From Sulfitobacter sp. CW3 (GTDB taxonomy: Bacteria; Pseudomonadota; Alphaproteobacteria; Rhodobacterales; Rhodobacteraceae), in assembly GCF_019392245.1 (NCBI RefSeq), contig NZ_JAHXRL010000002.1, positions 62,001 to 126,000 on the forward strand: a stretch of DNA of 64,000 nucleotides. Reading direction: 5' to 3'. Under the pieces are notes generated by a model. The model was given only the letters and a program-made list of their open reading frames with translations, had not been told where the DNA came from and searched no databases. Of the stretch, positions 17,596 through 28,902 are shown piece after piece (the stretch's first letter is position 1; every line of letters starts with the position of its first letter). The translations under genes and the position numbers were made by a program.

Positions 17596-19338
17596 TTACT
17601 CTGTTTCGACCTCGGGCCAAAGCGCGTGATCTAGTCCCTGCAGAAAAGGTGCCAGTAACTTTTGGCGGTCCCGCCACTTTCCAATCGATTGGGTGTGAAT
17701 AGGCGTACGCAATTGATTGGCGCTCATTGTCAGGACCTGGGACGTCGTTTGATCCGGCGATGCCATTTGAGAGTTCCATTCGATCCCGCAATGCTTGGCA
17801 AGTTTGCGACCTTCACCTTCGATGTCCTCAACCAAAGCCTCGTAGTGAATATCGTAGATTTGCCCCGGAAATACCTTATGCCAATGTGACATCATGCGAG
17901 CGTAAAGATTGAAGTAATCGGACATGGCCTTGCGATCATAGGTATAATTCAGTGCTGAACTTGAGAAATGGGCCTGGAACATCGACAGGGCAATATCGCG
18001 CGGATCCCGCCGGACGTTCACGATTTTAGACTCGGGATAGATTGATTTAAGGAAACCAACTATCCGGAAGTTTGCAGGCATTTTATCGACATAGGCCAGT
18101 GCATCAACAGGCAGTTCAGGGAGCAACCGGAGGTCCTCGGCCCTGAGTTCTTCGATCTCGCGCGCAGTAAATGGCAGGCCGCGATGGATCGTCTCTTCGA
18201 GAAGGAAACCGATCGTACCGCGTTCGCCCAAGGGAACGACCTTGGCGTGACGTCCAAGCATCGCCTCAACCAGAGTAGTGCCTGATCTTGGCAGGCCCAA
18301 AACGAAGATCGGCGTTGGCGCGGTGCGGATTTCCTTTTTCGGTGGCAGAACATTGGGGAAACGTTTCAGTATACCCTCAGCAGCCTCGCGTTCGGCTTTC
18401 GCGTTATAGTGGCTGCGGTTGGCGAAAAAGTTATTTGCTTGGATAATATCTCGATCTGCCTGTTCGCGCGCGCCTTTCCCCGAAAGGATATGAAAACGGG
18501 CGAAAAGCAGAAAGGCTTCGTCTTCCGAACCTTTACCAACGCGGAATAGCGCGTCGGCGACTTGAAGCTCCAAATCAGCCAAGTCTTCGCCGCTCAGCAT
18601 TTCACTTAACGCTTTCAACGCGCTGGCCTGAGAGGGATCCAAGCTCAACACATGCCTATACGTGGCTATTGATTGCTCCGTTTTGCCCATCTCTGAAAAT
18701 TGTGCAGCAAGGCGCAACTGAGCACTTATATTGTCGGGGTCGATCTCCACGGCGCGCAGGGCGAAGTTCAACGCATCATCAAACCTCAGATGGCGCGCCA
18801 GTGGCAAACTCATGCGGGTCAACGTCTCCGCATCCAGCGGATCGATTGAAATTACTTTTTCATAGTCTTCCAATGCATCAGCGATCAATCCAAACTGAAG
18901 CCGAATGAATGCCCTAAGCTTGTACCCTGCCTTGTCCTCTTGATTGCATGCAATGTATTGCGTTGCTGCCGCCAGAGCTTCCTGCTTTCGTTTCAGAGCC
19001 GCGAGACCCTGCGCTTTCAAATAGACGGCATCAGGTGTTTCAGGCACGGCGTGCAGGGCGAGAAGCGCATTCTCATACTGTCCCATAAGCAAGTAAGTTT
19101 GAGCCAAGTTCTTTCGGGCTTCTGCATAGCCGGGGTCCAAGAGAATGGCCCGCTTGAAACTGTTCACCGCTTCGCCCGTTCGCGACATTGCGCTGAGCGC
19201 TATGCCAGCCAGATTTTCGGGGACTGGGGAATGCGGTGCTTCCTTTTGTGCCTTGCGCGCATATTTTAGAACGTTCTTGAACCGGCGTTGCGCGAGCTCC
19301 TGTTGGGCCAGCACAATGTTCGATACGGCTGATAGCAA
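17596..19338 (-). CDS. TPR-repeat sulfotransferase
   Basis: A 580-aa protein with two halves. Residues about 1-300 are tandem TPR helices (GEAVNSFKRAILLDPGYAEA, ALNFALRAVEIDPDNISA, SIATYRHVLSLDPSQASA). Residues about 345-575 are a PAPS-dependent sulfotransferase. It has the 5'-phosphosulfate loop FVLGLPRSGTTLVEAMLG and the 3'-phosphate-binding KIVNVRRDPRDIALSMFQ. This architecture is frequent in alphaproteobacteria. It probably sulfates a cell-surface glycan or small molecule, with the TPRs binding a partner or acceptor. There is no signal peptide. It stands alone, and the 420-base region upstream has no other gene. Confidence 0.9.
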   Translation of the reverse strand: MLSAVSNIVLAQQELAQRRFKNVLKYARKAQKEAPHSPVPENLAGIALSAMSRTGEAVNSFKRAILLDPGYAEARKNLAQTYLLMGQYENALLALHAVPETPDAVYLKAQGLAALKRKQEALAAATQYIACNQEDKAGYKLRAFIRLQFGLIADALEDYEKVISIDPLDAETLTRMSLPLARHLRFDDALNFALRAVEIDPDNISAQLRLAAQFSEMGKTEQSIATYRHVLSLDPSQASALKALSEMLSGEDLADLELQVADALFRVGKGSEDEAFLLFARFHILSGKGAREQADRDIIQANNFFANRSHYNAKAEREAAEGILKRFPNVLPPKKEIRTAPTPIFVLGLPRSGTTLVEAMLGRHAKVVPLGERGTIGFLLEETIHRGLPFTAREIEELRAEDLRLLPELPVDALAYVDKMPANFRIVGFLKSIYPESKIVNVRRDPRDIALSMFQAHFSSSALNYTYDRKAMSDYFNLYARMMSHWHKVFPGQIYDIHYEALVEDIEGEGRKLAKHCGIEWNSQMASPDQTTSQVLTMSANQLRTPIHTQSIGKWRDRQKLLAPFLQGLDHALWPEVETE

Positions 19339-19758
19339 AAAGGTCGCTCCTTAATTACAGTCCTGGCAAGACCTTTCGCACAAGTTGCTACTGCAATTGC
19401 CCTGCAGCGAATCCACGACGGTACGCGCGGCTGGCAATTCATCTGTGCGTGAAAGGTATTAGAATCAATTTCATGGGGAATACTGACATTCAAATGGTAT
19501 TGCTGAACGGCGGCTCCATCCGCACTACAAACCTTTGTGAACGCTGCAGAAATAGGCAATTCCCTGCCTGTTGTGAATGGCTGCGGCTAACACCTGTGGC
19601 TGCCATTCATTCGGACCATGTCTAAAGTCCGCTTCCGGCCCAAAGTTACTGTGGCCTAAATATCTATCAATACATCAATTAATCGAAGCAGCCGGCAGTT
19701 GATTGCGCATCGCATACAGCTACTATCTTGCTGAGTACGAAATTCAGCGAGGTCCAAA
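19339..19758. other. Intergenic region without recognised gene
   Basis: 420 bases between divergent genes. It must hold the promoters of the sulfotransferase and of the GAF kinase. I see no convincing ORF, RNA, repeat or strong hairpin. Confidence 0.6.
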
Positions 19759-20967
19759 GTGAGAACTTATCCTATTCCTTTTAACGAGGAAGCACGTCTT
19801 CGGTCCGTATTTGCTGTTCCCGGCCTGAGCGAAGCGAATGCTGGCGTCTTCGATGCGATTTGCGAGGCGACGAGGAAAATTCTTGACTGCCCGATTGCAC
19901 ATATCAGTGTCGTTGAGGGTGACACCCAGTGGTACAAATCTGTCGTAGGGATCGAGCTTGGACGGATGCCGAAGAACAACAGCTTTTGCACCCATACGAT
20001 CATGTCCGGCAAACCGATGGTGGTGCCGGACCTCAGCAAAGACCCCCGGTTTGAAGCCCATCCTATGGTTGCTGAAGGCGGGCCCGGTGCCCGGTTCTAT
20101 GCCGGGGTCCCACTGGTGCTGTCGTCGGGACAACGTTTGGGAAGTTTATGCGTCCTTGATCTGGTTCCTCATGAAGCGCCATCGGATCACCAAATGTCCA
20201 TTCTAGCAGATTTGGGAAAGGCCGTTGTTGCTGCGCTGGAAGGTGTCCCGCCAAGACCAGTGGACCAAACAAAAGACGAAGGCGCAAAGTCGACGTTCAT
20301 TACCCTTATCGGGCATGAGTTGCGTACGCCGCTCACCATTCTCTTTGGTAGTTTGCAGTTACTTGAAGCGATGGCAGAACGAGGTACCAACAAGGCATTG
20401 GTAAGCTCGGCACGAAAATCAGCCGAGCATCTGATGGGGCTCGTTGAAACGATTATTGCATACAGTAACGCCGCGACCGGGGAACTGTCCCTGAATGAAC
20501 GTGTCTGCGAGTTGGAAGTCATAGTGGAAGGCATTGCCGAACTGGTATTGCCGGGCGCTGATGGTGAATTGAAGACGATTACTGTTGTAGAAGGTTCACT
20601 AACCGGCCCGATATTTATCGATCCTGATCAGATCAAACTTGCTCTGCACGCCCTTGCTCTTAATGCGATCAACCATGGTGGCCAGAAAACCACCGTAGGA
20701 AGCCGTATAGACGCGTCCGGCAACATTGAAATTTCGATCACTGATGATGGCAGGCTGGACGAAAATGTCGAACTCGCGGCGCTGTACGAACCTTTCGTTG
20801 TTGGTGGCAGCATCAATAACAGGGATACGCGGGGCGGATTGGGGCTTGGTCTTCCGTTGACGCGGAAATTGGTAGAGCTTCATGGTGGAGAATTCGAGGT
20901 GCAAGCCACCGAGGACTGTACCGCTGCAATAATCCGCTTGCCCGCTTGGCGCATGAAGACTGCTTAA
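19759..20967 (+). CDS. GAF-domain sensor histidine kinase
   Basis: 402 aa with a GTG start at 19759, with GAGG a few bases ahead. Residues about 20-155 are a GAF domain (ICEATRKILDCPIAHISVVE, RFYAGVPLVLSSGQRLGSLC), as in cytosolic sensors. A HisKA domain carries the phospho-accepting His186 in LIGHELRTPLT. The HATPase domain has the N box ALNAINHGGQ and the G boxes DTRGGLGLGLPLTRKLVE. There are no membrane helices, so it senses a cytoplasmic signal. No response regulator is adjacent, which makes it an orphan kinase. Confidence 0.9.
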   Translation: MRTYPIPFNEEARLRSVFAVPGLSEANAGVFDAICEATRKILDCPIAHISVVEGDTQWYKSVVGIELGRMPKNNSFCTHTIMSGKPMVVPDLSKDPRFEAHPMVAEGGPGARFYAGVPLVLSSGQRLGSLCVLDLVPHEAPSDHQMSILADLGKAVVAALEGVPPRPVDQTKDEGAKSTFITLIGHELRTPLTILFGSLQLLEAMAERGTNKALVSSARKSAEHLMGLVETIIAYSNAATGELSLNERVCELEVIVEGIAELVLPGADGELKTITVVEGSLTGPIFIDPDQIKLALHALALNAINHGGQKTTVGSRIDASGNIEISITDDGRLDENVELAALYEPFVVGGSINNRDTRGGLGLGLPLTRKLVELHGGEFEVQATEDCTAAIIRLPAWRMKTA

Positions 20968-21146
20968 CCGGGCTGATTGGCCGGTCTGACCCAGTTAACC
21001 TGTCAGCACACGTCAGCACCCGGATCTGAAAAGCGATAAAGTTCGTCGCCGGGTAGACGCTACAAGTCGATATAAACAATGCGGATATTGTAACTAGGTT
21101 CGTCTATGATCCAATTGATGAATGAGCTGCTGGCCAAGGCCCACCC

Positions 21147-22331
21147 TTAGGCAAATCCATATGAGCGAAGCCGCGCGACAGCCTGAGTGATATCATACTC
21201 GGTATTGTAATAATGGGGCGCGATGCGCAGGACCGTCGGAAGGCTGCGACGTTCGGCATCAATGCGCGTGCTTGAAGGTTGCGACGCACCAATTACAAAG
21301 CGTTCTGCTGCCATATGCTGAATGACCGCCTCCGGGTCCGTGTCATTGATAGAAAAGCTGACGATCCCGCATTTGGTCGATCCCAGATCGTGCAGCGTGA
21401 TCTGTGGGTCTTCCGCAAGCAGCGATCTGGTTTGTTCAGCCAGCATGCTGATCCGCTCTGCAATCAGATCGATACCGATTTGATCAGCATAGTCGATTGC
21501 CGCGCCAAGACCGGCTCTGAGAGCGCAGGAATTCTCCCAGGTTTCAAACCGTCTTGCGTCATCGCGAAGCTCGTACCTATCGCGTGCCACCCAAGGTGCG
21601 CCAAAATGGTCGATCATCGCGGGTTCCAAGGATGCCAGCCATTTTTCTTTCACATAAAGAAACCCTGTGCCGCGCGGACCACGCAGAAATTTCCGCCCTG
21701 TGGCCGACAGGAAATCACATTGTAATTCAGCTACATCGATACGCATCTGCCCTGCCGCCTGACACGCATCAAGCAGGTAAGGAACGCCGTGCGCCTGTGC
21801 GATTTTCCCCACTTCGGCTGCGGGGTTGACCAAACCACCGTTGGTTGGAATCCAGGTGATGGCAATCAGCCCGACGTCATCATCTATCGTGTTTTCCAGG
21901 GCCGTTATGTCCAACGCGCCGGTCTCATCCGAGGGTATGACCTCGATCCTCAAATCGTCGCGCTTTGCCCTTTGAAGGAAAGCGACGTAATTCGCCGCGT
22001 ATTCGGCCTCGCAGGTTAGAATGCGCGCACCACGCTTGAGTGGCAGTGCATAAAACGCATGGCACCACCCCACCGTCGCATTCTCCATAACTGCAATTTC
22101 GCGTGTGTTTGCGCCGATATGGCGCGCCACAGAGCTGTAAACGCGTTCAAGTTTGTCCGCTTGCTGCGCTTGCGCCTCATAGCCGCCGAACTGTGCTTCA
22201 AGTTGGGTGTACTCTATCACGGCATTCACGACGCATTGCGGCATAAGCGCGGAACCAGAGGCCAGCAAATGGGTCGAAACCTGTATTCCGGGTGTTTCGC
22301 TTCTAACTTTTTCGATATCTATCGCGCTCAT
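21147..22331 (-). CDS. Class V aminotransferase-fold PLP enzyme
   Basis: 394 aa from ATG 22331, with GGGTGGA ahead of it. A longer frame to 22421 lacks such a site. It has the cysteine-desulfurase-like fold: MENATVGWCHAFYAL, LLDACQAAGQMRIDV with the PLP-binding Asp, and SATGRKFLRGPRGTGFLYV with the PLP Lys in GRKFL. The GRKFLRGPRG form is seen in the isopenicillin-epimerase and hercynylcysteine-sulfoxide-lyase-like branch rather than IscS, and the mobile Cys loop of desulfurases is not visible. The reaction is probably an epimerisation or C-S lyase, unproven. It is divergent from benE across about 200 bases. Confidence 0.85.
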   Translation of the reverse strand: MSAIDIEKVRSETPGIQVSTHLLASGSALMPQCVVNAVIEYTQLEAQFGGYEAQAQQADKLERVYSSVARHIGANTREIAVMENATVGWCHAFYALPLKRGARILTCEAEYAANYVAFLQRAKRDDLRIEVIPSDETGALDITALENTIDDDVGLIAITWIPTNGGLVNPAAEVGKIAQAHGVPYLLDACQAAGQMRIDVAELQCDFLSATGRKFLRGPRGTGFLYVKEKWLASLEPAMIDHFGAPWVARDRYELRDDARRFETWENSCALRAGLGAAIDYADQIGIDLIAERISMLAEQTRSLLAEDPQITLHDLGSTKCGIVSFSINDTDPEAVIQHMAAERFVIGASQPSSTRIDAERRSLPTVLRIAPHYYNTEYDITQAVARLRSYGFA

Positions 22332-22527
22332 GCTTCCACCCACTGCCAAATTCTGTTTGCGGACTTTGGCGACATTGCCGAATTGATGCAAGACGGGCGC
22401 AGAGCTGTCTTTCGCTGCCAAACGCGCCGGGGTTGGCTGTGCGTGCGAGCTCCTTTTATTTCGATGAACTCTGAATCCGCTCTGGAAAAGGGCGGGACGC
22501 TCTGCAAGTTTGCCCCGAAGTCAATCC

Positions 22528-23712
22528 ATGGGTGCCGCGCCAATGATCCGCCAACTTTCAATTCCAGCCGTTTACATGGGGCTGCTTGCAGCGTTCGTGG
22601 GGTATTCGGCGTCTTTCGCGATCGTTCTTGCAGGAATGAAAGCCATGGGGGCCACTGACGGCCAAGCTGCAACAGGTCTGTTTTTTGCAACACTTGGCAT
22701 GGGGGTCTGCAGTATCTGGCTTCCGGCGGTAACGCGGATCCCCGCCGCTGTTGCATGGTCAACACCCGGTGCTGCGTTTCTTGCTGCGACGGTAATGTTG
22801 CCGGGTGGCTTTAGCGAAGCGGTTGGCGCGATGATTTGCTGTGCCGGATTGATCGTCTTGACGGGTTTGATCCCATCCCTTGGACGCATTGTTGCGGCTA
22901 TTCCCAAGCCGATTGCAAATGCGCTGCTGGCTGGCGTTCTGCTTAAACTATGTTTGGCCCCCGCCTTGGCCTTGGGCACAATACCGGTCTTGGTATTGCC
23001 TGTGCTTGTTGCTTGGGTGATCGGGTTGGCGTGGAACAGGCTGGCCGCGATGCCATTTGCCGTCATTGCCTTTCTTGCGGTTCTCTATTTCACTGTCGAT
23101 GGGTCGGGTGGCGTGGTTCAAACCAGCACGGCATGGTTGCCGGCCTTTGACCCCGTTGCGCCGCTCTTTACCGTTCGGGCATTCTTCTCGATCGCTTTGC
23201 CGCTCTATCTGGTCACGATGGCAGGTCAGAATATCCCCGGCTTTGCAGTACTAGAGTTGAACGGCTACACCGTGGACCGGCAACCGCTGATACGCAAAAC
23301 CGGCTTCGTCAGTTTGCTGATTGCGCCGTTCGGATCTGTCCCCGTCAACATGTCCGCCATAACCGCCGCGATGATGGCCGGTGAGGACGCAGGCCGCGAT
23401 CCGGCGACGCGCTATTGGGCCGCGATCACATCCGGTCTCGTTTATGTTGCATTGGCATGTGCCGCAGCCGCCGTCACGTCACTGGCGGGCTTGGCACCTT
23501 CTGCCTTAATAACGGCAGTCGCGGGTCTTGCGCTTATCCCCGCATTGGTCGGTTCGGTTTCGGCCGCTTTCAATAACACAGCGCAATTAGAGGCCCCCGC
23601 GATGACATTCCTGATTGCAGCAAGCGGCATGACACTCTTTGGCGTGAGCGGTGCATTTTGGGGCGTCATTGCCGGCGCGCTCGTTTGGGCGGCGAAGGCG
23701 CGCACGAGGTAG
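22528..23712 (+). CDS. benE: BenE-family benzoate/H+ symporter
   Basis: About 394 aa and roughly 12 hydrophobic helices along the whole length. It matches the BenE family: YMGLLAAFVGYSASFAIVL at the start, TRIPAAVAWSTPGAAFLA, IPKPIANALLAGVLLKLCLA, and the conserved GQNIPGFAVLELNGY and FGSVPVNMSAITAAMMAGED. Known members import benzoate with protons, but the substrate of distant homologues is untested. ATG 22528 is preferred to the TTG at 22510, and ATG 22543 is also possible. No benzoate-degradation genes are beside it. Confidence 0.88.
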   Translation: MGAAPMIRQLSIPAVYMGLLAAFVGYSASFAIVLAGMKAMGATDGQAATGLFFATLGMGVCSIWLPAVTRIPAAVAWSTPGAAFLAATVMLPGGFSEAVGAMICCAGLIVLTGLIPSLGRIVAAIPKPIANALLAGVLLKLCLAPALALGTIPVLVLPVLVAWVIGLAWNRLAAMPFAVIAFLAVLYFTVDGSGGVVQTSTAWLPAFDPVAPLFTVRAFFSIALPLYLVTMAGQNIPGFAVLELNGYTVDRQPLIRKTGFVSLLIAPFGSVPVNMSAITAAMMAGEDAGRDPATRYWAAITSGLVYVALACAAAAVTSLAGLAPSALITAVAGLALIPALVGSVSAAFNNTAQLEAPAMTFLIAASGMTLFGVSGAFWGVIAGALVWAAKARTR

Positions 23713-23783
23713 CGCAGGGCTGACGGTGCGCCACAAGAGGTGTGGCCACCACAGATGCGTCAACTCAACTGAAGATGAGGAAA

Positions 23784-23821
23784 TGCAGACCGCCATTGTC
23801 ACGTGGCAACGGCGGTCTGCA
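23784..23821. terminator. Bidirectional terminator between benE and the molybdenum hydroxylase operon
   Basis: An 11-bp perfect stem (TGCAGACCGCC/GGCGGTCTGCA) continues after one mismatch into six more pairs. It sits in the gap between convergent genes, 6 bases past the minus-strand stop. On the minus strand it is followed by a T-containing CATTTCC. Confidence 0.7.
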
Positions 23822-23827
23822 AGCGGA

Positions 23828-26017
23828 TCACGCGAATGTAACGTCGCTTTTGATCATAGGCAGGTGCGTGACAAGATCGCGCCCCGACGCGGCAATCGCG
23901 TTGGCGAGCGCAGGACCCGCCGGGGGCGTTCCGGGTTCACCGATGCCAGTGGGGGCTTCGTTCGATGTGACGATGTGAACTTCGATCGCCTTGATGTCAC
24001 GCATCCGAAGCGGCTCGTAGTCAGGGAAATTCTGCTGCTCTACGACACCGCCATCCAGCGTGATTTCATCGCGCATGATGTGCCCGACCCCATAGCCAAT
24101 TGCGCCTTCGACCTGTGCTTTGATCACATCGGGGTTCACCGCCACACCGCAGTCAGCGACCGCCGTGAACTTTTCGATCTGCACAACGCCGTCCCCATCA
24201 ACCGAGATTTCACAAACTTCGGCGCAGTAGGTGCCAAAGGATTTGTGGACAGCCACACCGTGGAAATGGCCCGCTGGCAGGTCTTTTCCGAACCCGGCCT
24301 TTTCTGCGGCCAGTTTCAGAACACCCGCTTTGCGAATTTGATCCGGCGTGTCACCTGGAAGATGCGCGAGCCGGAAACTGACCGGATCTTGGCCCGCTGC
24401 GGCTGCGGCCACATCCATCATGGTTTCCATAACATAGGCGTTGTGGCTATGCCCGACCGACCGCCAGAAGTTCACCGTGGTGGCAACGCTACCGTCCGTC
24501 AGGCCGACATGCATGCCGGGGATCGAATATAGCGTATCAACGGTGCCCTCGACGGACGTGTGATCCACGCCATCATGTACGATCATCGCCTCGAATGGTC
24601 CGCCTTTGGCGATGGATTGACCGGCAATCCGGTGATCCCAGCCGACGATCTTGCCGGTATCATCCAAACCAACCCGCACTTTATGGGCATAGGCCGGGCG
24701 ATACCAACCGCCGGTAATGTCGTCTTCGCGCGACCACACAAGTTTCACCGGACGGGTCTTGTCCGTCATCGCAAAAGCGAGCGTGACCTCGACAAGGTAA
24801 TCGGCACCGGCGTTCAGGCGACGGCCAAAGAAACCACCAGCATAAAGCGTTTTAACCTGAATTTTCTCCATCGGAATGCCAAGGATCTGATGCATCGTGC
24901 CGTGGTTCACCGTCGGGCCTTGGGCCCCGTCGTACATGATCACGCTGCCGTCTTCGGTGGCGGCAATCGTGGCGGACATCGGCTCCATCGGGGCATGGGC
25001 CAACAGCGGCAGGAAGAACTCGCGCTCGACCACTTGTGCCGCGCCGTCCATCGCTGTGGCTGTCTCGGTTAGGGTGGTTTTAGACGCTTGGTATTCAGGC
25101 TTCGTGTTCACAGCGGCAAGCAGCTCTGCCTTGATCTCGTCGCTGCTGCGGGTTTCCGCTTTGCTCAGATCCCATTCAACTTCGATCGCATCGCGGGCCT
25201 GAAACGCGGCCCATGTGTTTTCAGCATAGACCGCCACACCTGCACCATTCGGCAGGGCTTGGGCCATGATAAAGCCCTTCATGTCCTTGGCGGCGCTGTC
25301 ATCGAAAGAAACAACTGTCGCGCCGAATTGCGGGATGCGTTTGATGGCCACGACCATCTGGTTTTCAAGCTGAACATCCATGCTAAAGATGCCTTCGCCG
25401 TTGATCTTGTCATGGCTGTCACGGCGCGCCTTTTGCGGGTTACCGATTTGCGTCCACTCTTCGGGGTCTTTCAACTTGGGTTCGGCTGGCACTTCTAACT
25501 GCGCGGCGGCAGCGACAAAATCACCGATTTTGCCTTCTTTACCGGCACCCGTGATTGTACCGTCCTTGAGGGTCAGCGCGGTTGCGTCAACCCCCCATTC
25601 AACGGCGGCCGCCTGCAACAGGACATCGCGCGCGGCGGCCCCTGCTGTCCGGTACTGCATGAAAGAATTGGCAATCGCCGTTGAACCACCAGTACCCTGG
25701 AACGGACCGAAAAACAGGTTGTTATAGACCGCTGGGTTCGACGGGGCCATTTCAAAGGTGATGTCTTCCAGCTCCATGTTCAGCTCTTCGGCGATCAGGG
25801 TGGACAGACCCGTGGACGCACCTTGGCCCCCTTCGAAATGCTTGATCACGGCAGCGACGGTGCCATCGGCGTAGATTTTAACGAAGGGCGTGATGCCTGT
25901 CGCGGCTTCGGTGCTGGCGGCGGCAAGTGTGCCTTTGGGCGTAACGCCCACGGCCAGAACCGCTATGGCAGCGCCTGCCCCCTTAAGGAACCCGCGACGG
26001 GATGTGTTGATGGTCAT
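23828..26017 (-). CDS. Molybdopterin-binding subunit of an Ior-type aldehyde/isoquinoline oxidoreductase
   Basis: 729 aa from ATG 26017. GGAGGG lies 7 bases ahead and a Tat signal starts at once (MTINTSRRGFLKGAGAA, twin Arg), so the enzyme is exported folded. This is the large subunit of a xanthine-dehydrogenase-superfamily hydroxylase of the isoquinoline 1-oxidoreductase type. LFFGPFQGTGGSTAIANSF is a cofactor loop, AYAHKVRV is mid-protein, and GIGEPGTPPAGPALANAI holds the catalytic Glu next to molybdenum. It should pair with the [2Fe-2S] subunit encoded 4 bases upstream. The cytochrome subunit found in some relatives is not encoded here. The substrate, an aldehyde or N-heterocycle, is unknown. 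Confidence 0.9.
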   Translation of the reverse strand: MTINTSRRGFLKGAGAAIAVLAVGVTPKGTLAAASTEAATGITPFVKIYADGTVAAVIKHFEGGQGASTGLSTLIAEELNMELEDITFEMAPSNPAVYNNLFFGPFQGTGGSTAIANSFMQYRTAGAAARDVLLQAAAVEWGVDATALTLKDGTITGAGKEGKIGDFVAAAAQLEVPAEPKLKDPEEWTQIGNPQKARRDSHDKINGEGIFSMDVQLENQMVVAIKRIPQFGATVVSFDDSAAKDMKGFIMAQALPNGAGVAVYAENTWAAFQARDAIEVEWDLSKAETRSSDEIKAELLAAVNTKPEYQASKTTLTETATAMDGAAQVVEREFFLPLLAHAPMEPMSATIAATEDGSVIMYDGAQGPTVNHGTMHQILGIPMEKIQVKTLYAGGFFGRRLNAGADYLVEVTLAFAMTDKTRPVKLVWSREDDITGGWYRPAYAHKVRVGLDDTGKIVGWDHRIAGQSIAKGGPFEAMIVHDGVDHTSVEGTVDTLYSIPGMHVGLTDGSVATTVNFWRSVGHSHNAYVMETMMDVAAAAAGQDPVSFRLAHLPGDTPDQIRKAGVLKLAAEKAGFGKDLPAGHFHGVAVHKSFGTYCAEVCEISVDGDGVVQIEKFTAVADCGVAVNPDVIKAQVEGAIGYGVGHIMRDEITLDGGVVEQQNFPDYEPLRMRDIKAIEVHIVTSNEAPTGIGEPGTPPAGPALANAIAASGRDLVTHLPMIKSDVTFA

Positions 26018-26021
26018 TTGC

Positions 26022-26486
26022 TTAACCCTCCACGATTTCTGCGGCGCGCTGAATGCCAGCGCGGATACGTTGATAGGTGGCGCAGCGGCAGGCGTTGCCA
26101 TCCATGTAATCGTCAATCTCTTCGAACGTCGGTTTCGGCGTTTGTTTCAACAAACCGACGGCGGACATGATCTGACCGGACTGGCAATACCCGCATTGCA
26201 CCACGTCCAACTCTTTCCATGCTTGCTGTACCGCCGCACCGATTTTGGTGTCGCCCATGGCTTCGATGGTGGAAACTTCGGCACCCTCGACGTCTTCGAT
26301 GTAGGTCTGGCAGGATCGTACGGGTTCGCCATCGACATGCACCGTACAGGCCCCACAAGACGCAACGCCGCAGCCGAATTTGGTGCCCGTCAGTTTCAGT
26401 TCGTCGCGGATCACCCAAAGCAACGGGGTCCCAGGTTCGGCCTCGACAGAGCGCTCGGCCCCGTTAATCTTTAGCTTGATAGTCAT
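26022..26486 (-). CDS. [2Fe-2S] subunit of the molybdenum hydroxylase
   Basis: 154 aa from ATG 26486. The frame running to 26543 would enter the operator. A plant-type ferredoxin domain comes first (GTKFGCGVASCGACTVHVDG, with four cluster Cys) and an all-helical [2Fe-2S] domain second (VVQCGYCQSGQIMSA and GNACRCATYQRI). Both clusters are complete. It passes electrons from the molybdenum centre of the large subunit encoded 4 bases downstream. It is the first gene of the operon and is divergent from a TetR gene, with two operator-like palindromes in between. The small subunit lacks its own Tat signal and is presumably carried out with the large one. Confidence 0.93.
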   Translation of the reverse strand: MTIKLKINGAERSVEAEPGTPLLWVIRDELKLTGTKFGCGVASCGACTVHVDGEPVRSCQTYIEDVEGAEVSTIEAMGDTKIGAAVQQAWKELDVVQCGYCQSGQIMSAVGLLKQTPKPTFEEIDDYMDGNACRCATYQRIRAGIQRAAEIVEG

Positions 26487-26521
26487 GAAAATTCTCCATC
26501 TGGCAATGTGATGCGAAAGTG

Positions 26522-26581
26522 GGTAAACCGATGAGTGTACCATATGCGACAGAAGGCGGCTGGTAAACCCGCAAGTTTACC
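26522..26581. promoter_or_regulatory. Twin TetR-type operators GGTAAAC-N6-GTTTACC
   Basis: Site A is at 26522-26541 (GGTAAAC, 6 bases, GTGTACC, one mismatch). Site B is at 26562-26581 (GGTAAAC, 6 bases, GTTTACC, perfect). The sites start exactly 40 bases apart, in the 142-base gap between the hydroxylase operon and the divergent TetR gene. They probably bind that regulator and control both directions. Confidence 0.7.
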
Positions 26582-26628
26582 CAAGATGTATATTGACGGA
26601 AATCGAATGCGACACGTAGAAATTCAGT

Positions 26629-27267
26629 ATGAGTAAAACTGCAGTAAATTCAGACGACAAGCGGGAAGATATCTTGCTCGGAGCCTTTGACGAGTTCTGC
26701 GAGAACGGGTTTCTTGCCGCCAGCATGGATCGTATATCCAAGCGGGCTGGCGCATCCAAACGCACTGTCTATCGATATTTTGCAAGCAAGGAACAGTTGT
26801 TTCAAACGTTGATGCAGCGGCAATGGGCAGTCTTTGCGGACCACATGAAAGTCAGTTACCGGCCCGGCGTCGACATCCGCACCCAACTGACCGACATGGG
26901 GCGTGCACAATCGCGGCTGTTTATGTCGCCTGAAATTATGACCGCAAACAAGATGCTGATGAGTGAGATTCTGCGTGATCCGCAAATCGTCAGCGAAATT
27001 CAAAATGAAATCGATTATACTGCTTCGTTTGAAAAACTGTTGAAAGAGGCTGCGGCGGACGGGCTGCTTGATCTGCAAGACCCCCGTCAGGCGGCCGAGG
27101 AATTCATTTCGCTGCTCAAGGGAAAGGCCTTTTGGCCTGTCATGTTCGGCGCGCCTTTGGTCGAGGCCGCTGAAATGGAGAAGATGATTGAAAGCTCGGT
27201 CGACATCATGATGAACCATTACGGAAATGATGTGCGACCTCGCGGTGGGCTAACCGGCGACATATAA
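26629..27267 (+). CDS. TetR-family regulator of the molybdenum hydroxylase operon
   Basis: 212 aa. The N-terminal helix-turn-helix domain has MDRISKRAGASKRTVYRYF followed by ASKEQLFQTLMQRQ, the canonical TetR signature. The C-terminal ligand and dimer domain (about 75-205) has features of the AcrR-C type (MSEILRDPQIVSEIQNEI, FISLLKGKAFWPVMFGAP). It is transcribed away from the molybdenum hydroxylase operon. The paired palindromes in the gap are its probable targets, so it most likely represses the operon and itself until a ligand binds. Confidence 0.9.
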   Translation: MSKTAVNSDDKREDILLGAFDEFCENGFLAASMDRISKRAGASKRTVYRYFASKEQLFQTLMQRQWAVFADHMKVSYRPGVDIRTQLTDMGRAQSRLFMSPEIMTANKMLMSEILRDPQIVSEIQNEIDYTASFEKLLKEAAADGLLDLQDPRQAAEEFISLLKGKAFWPVMFGAPLVEAAEMEKMIESSVDIMMNHYGNDVRPRGGLTGDI

Positions 27268-27366
27268 CACGCTGTCGTCACCCCAATGCCGCAGTGGCGA
27301 TTGAAATGACGACGATAGCGTTTCGGGGTCTGTTTGATCCGGCGACGCCTAGCCTATTCAGATCAA

Positions 27367-28898
<1,532 letters not shown>

Positions 28899-28902
<4 letters not shown>

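Noticed and set aside
23651..24532. 293-codon plus-strand open frame across the end of benE and into the hydroxylase gene
   Set aside because: It covers a convergent gene end and a terminator, and its protein has no recognisable domain.
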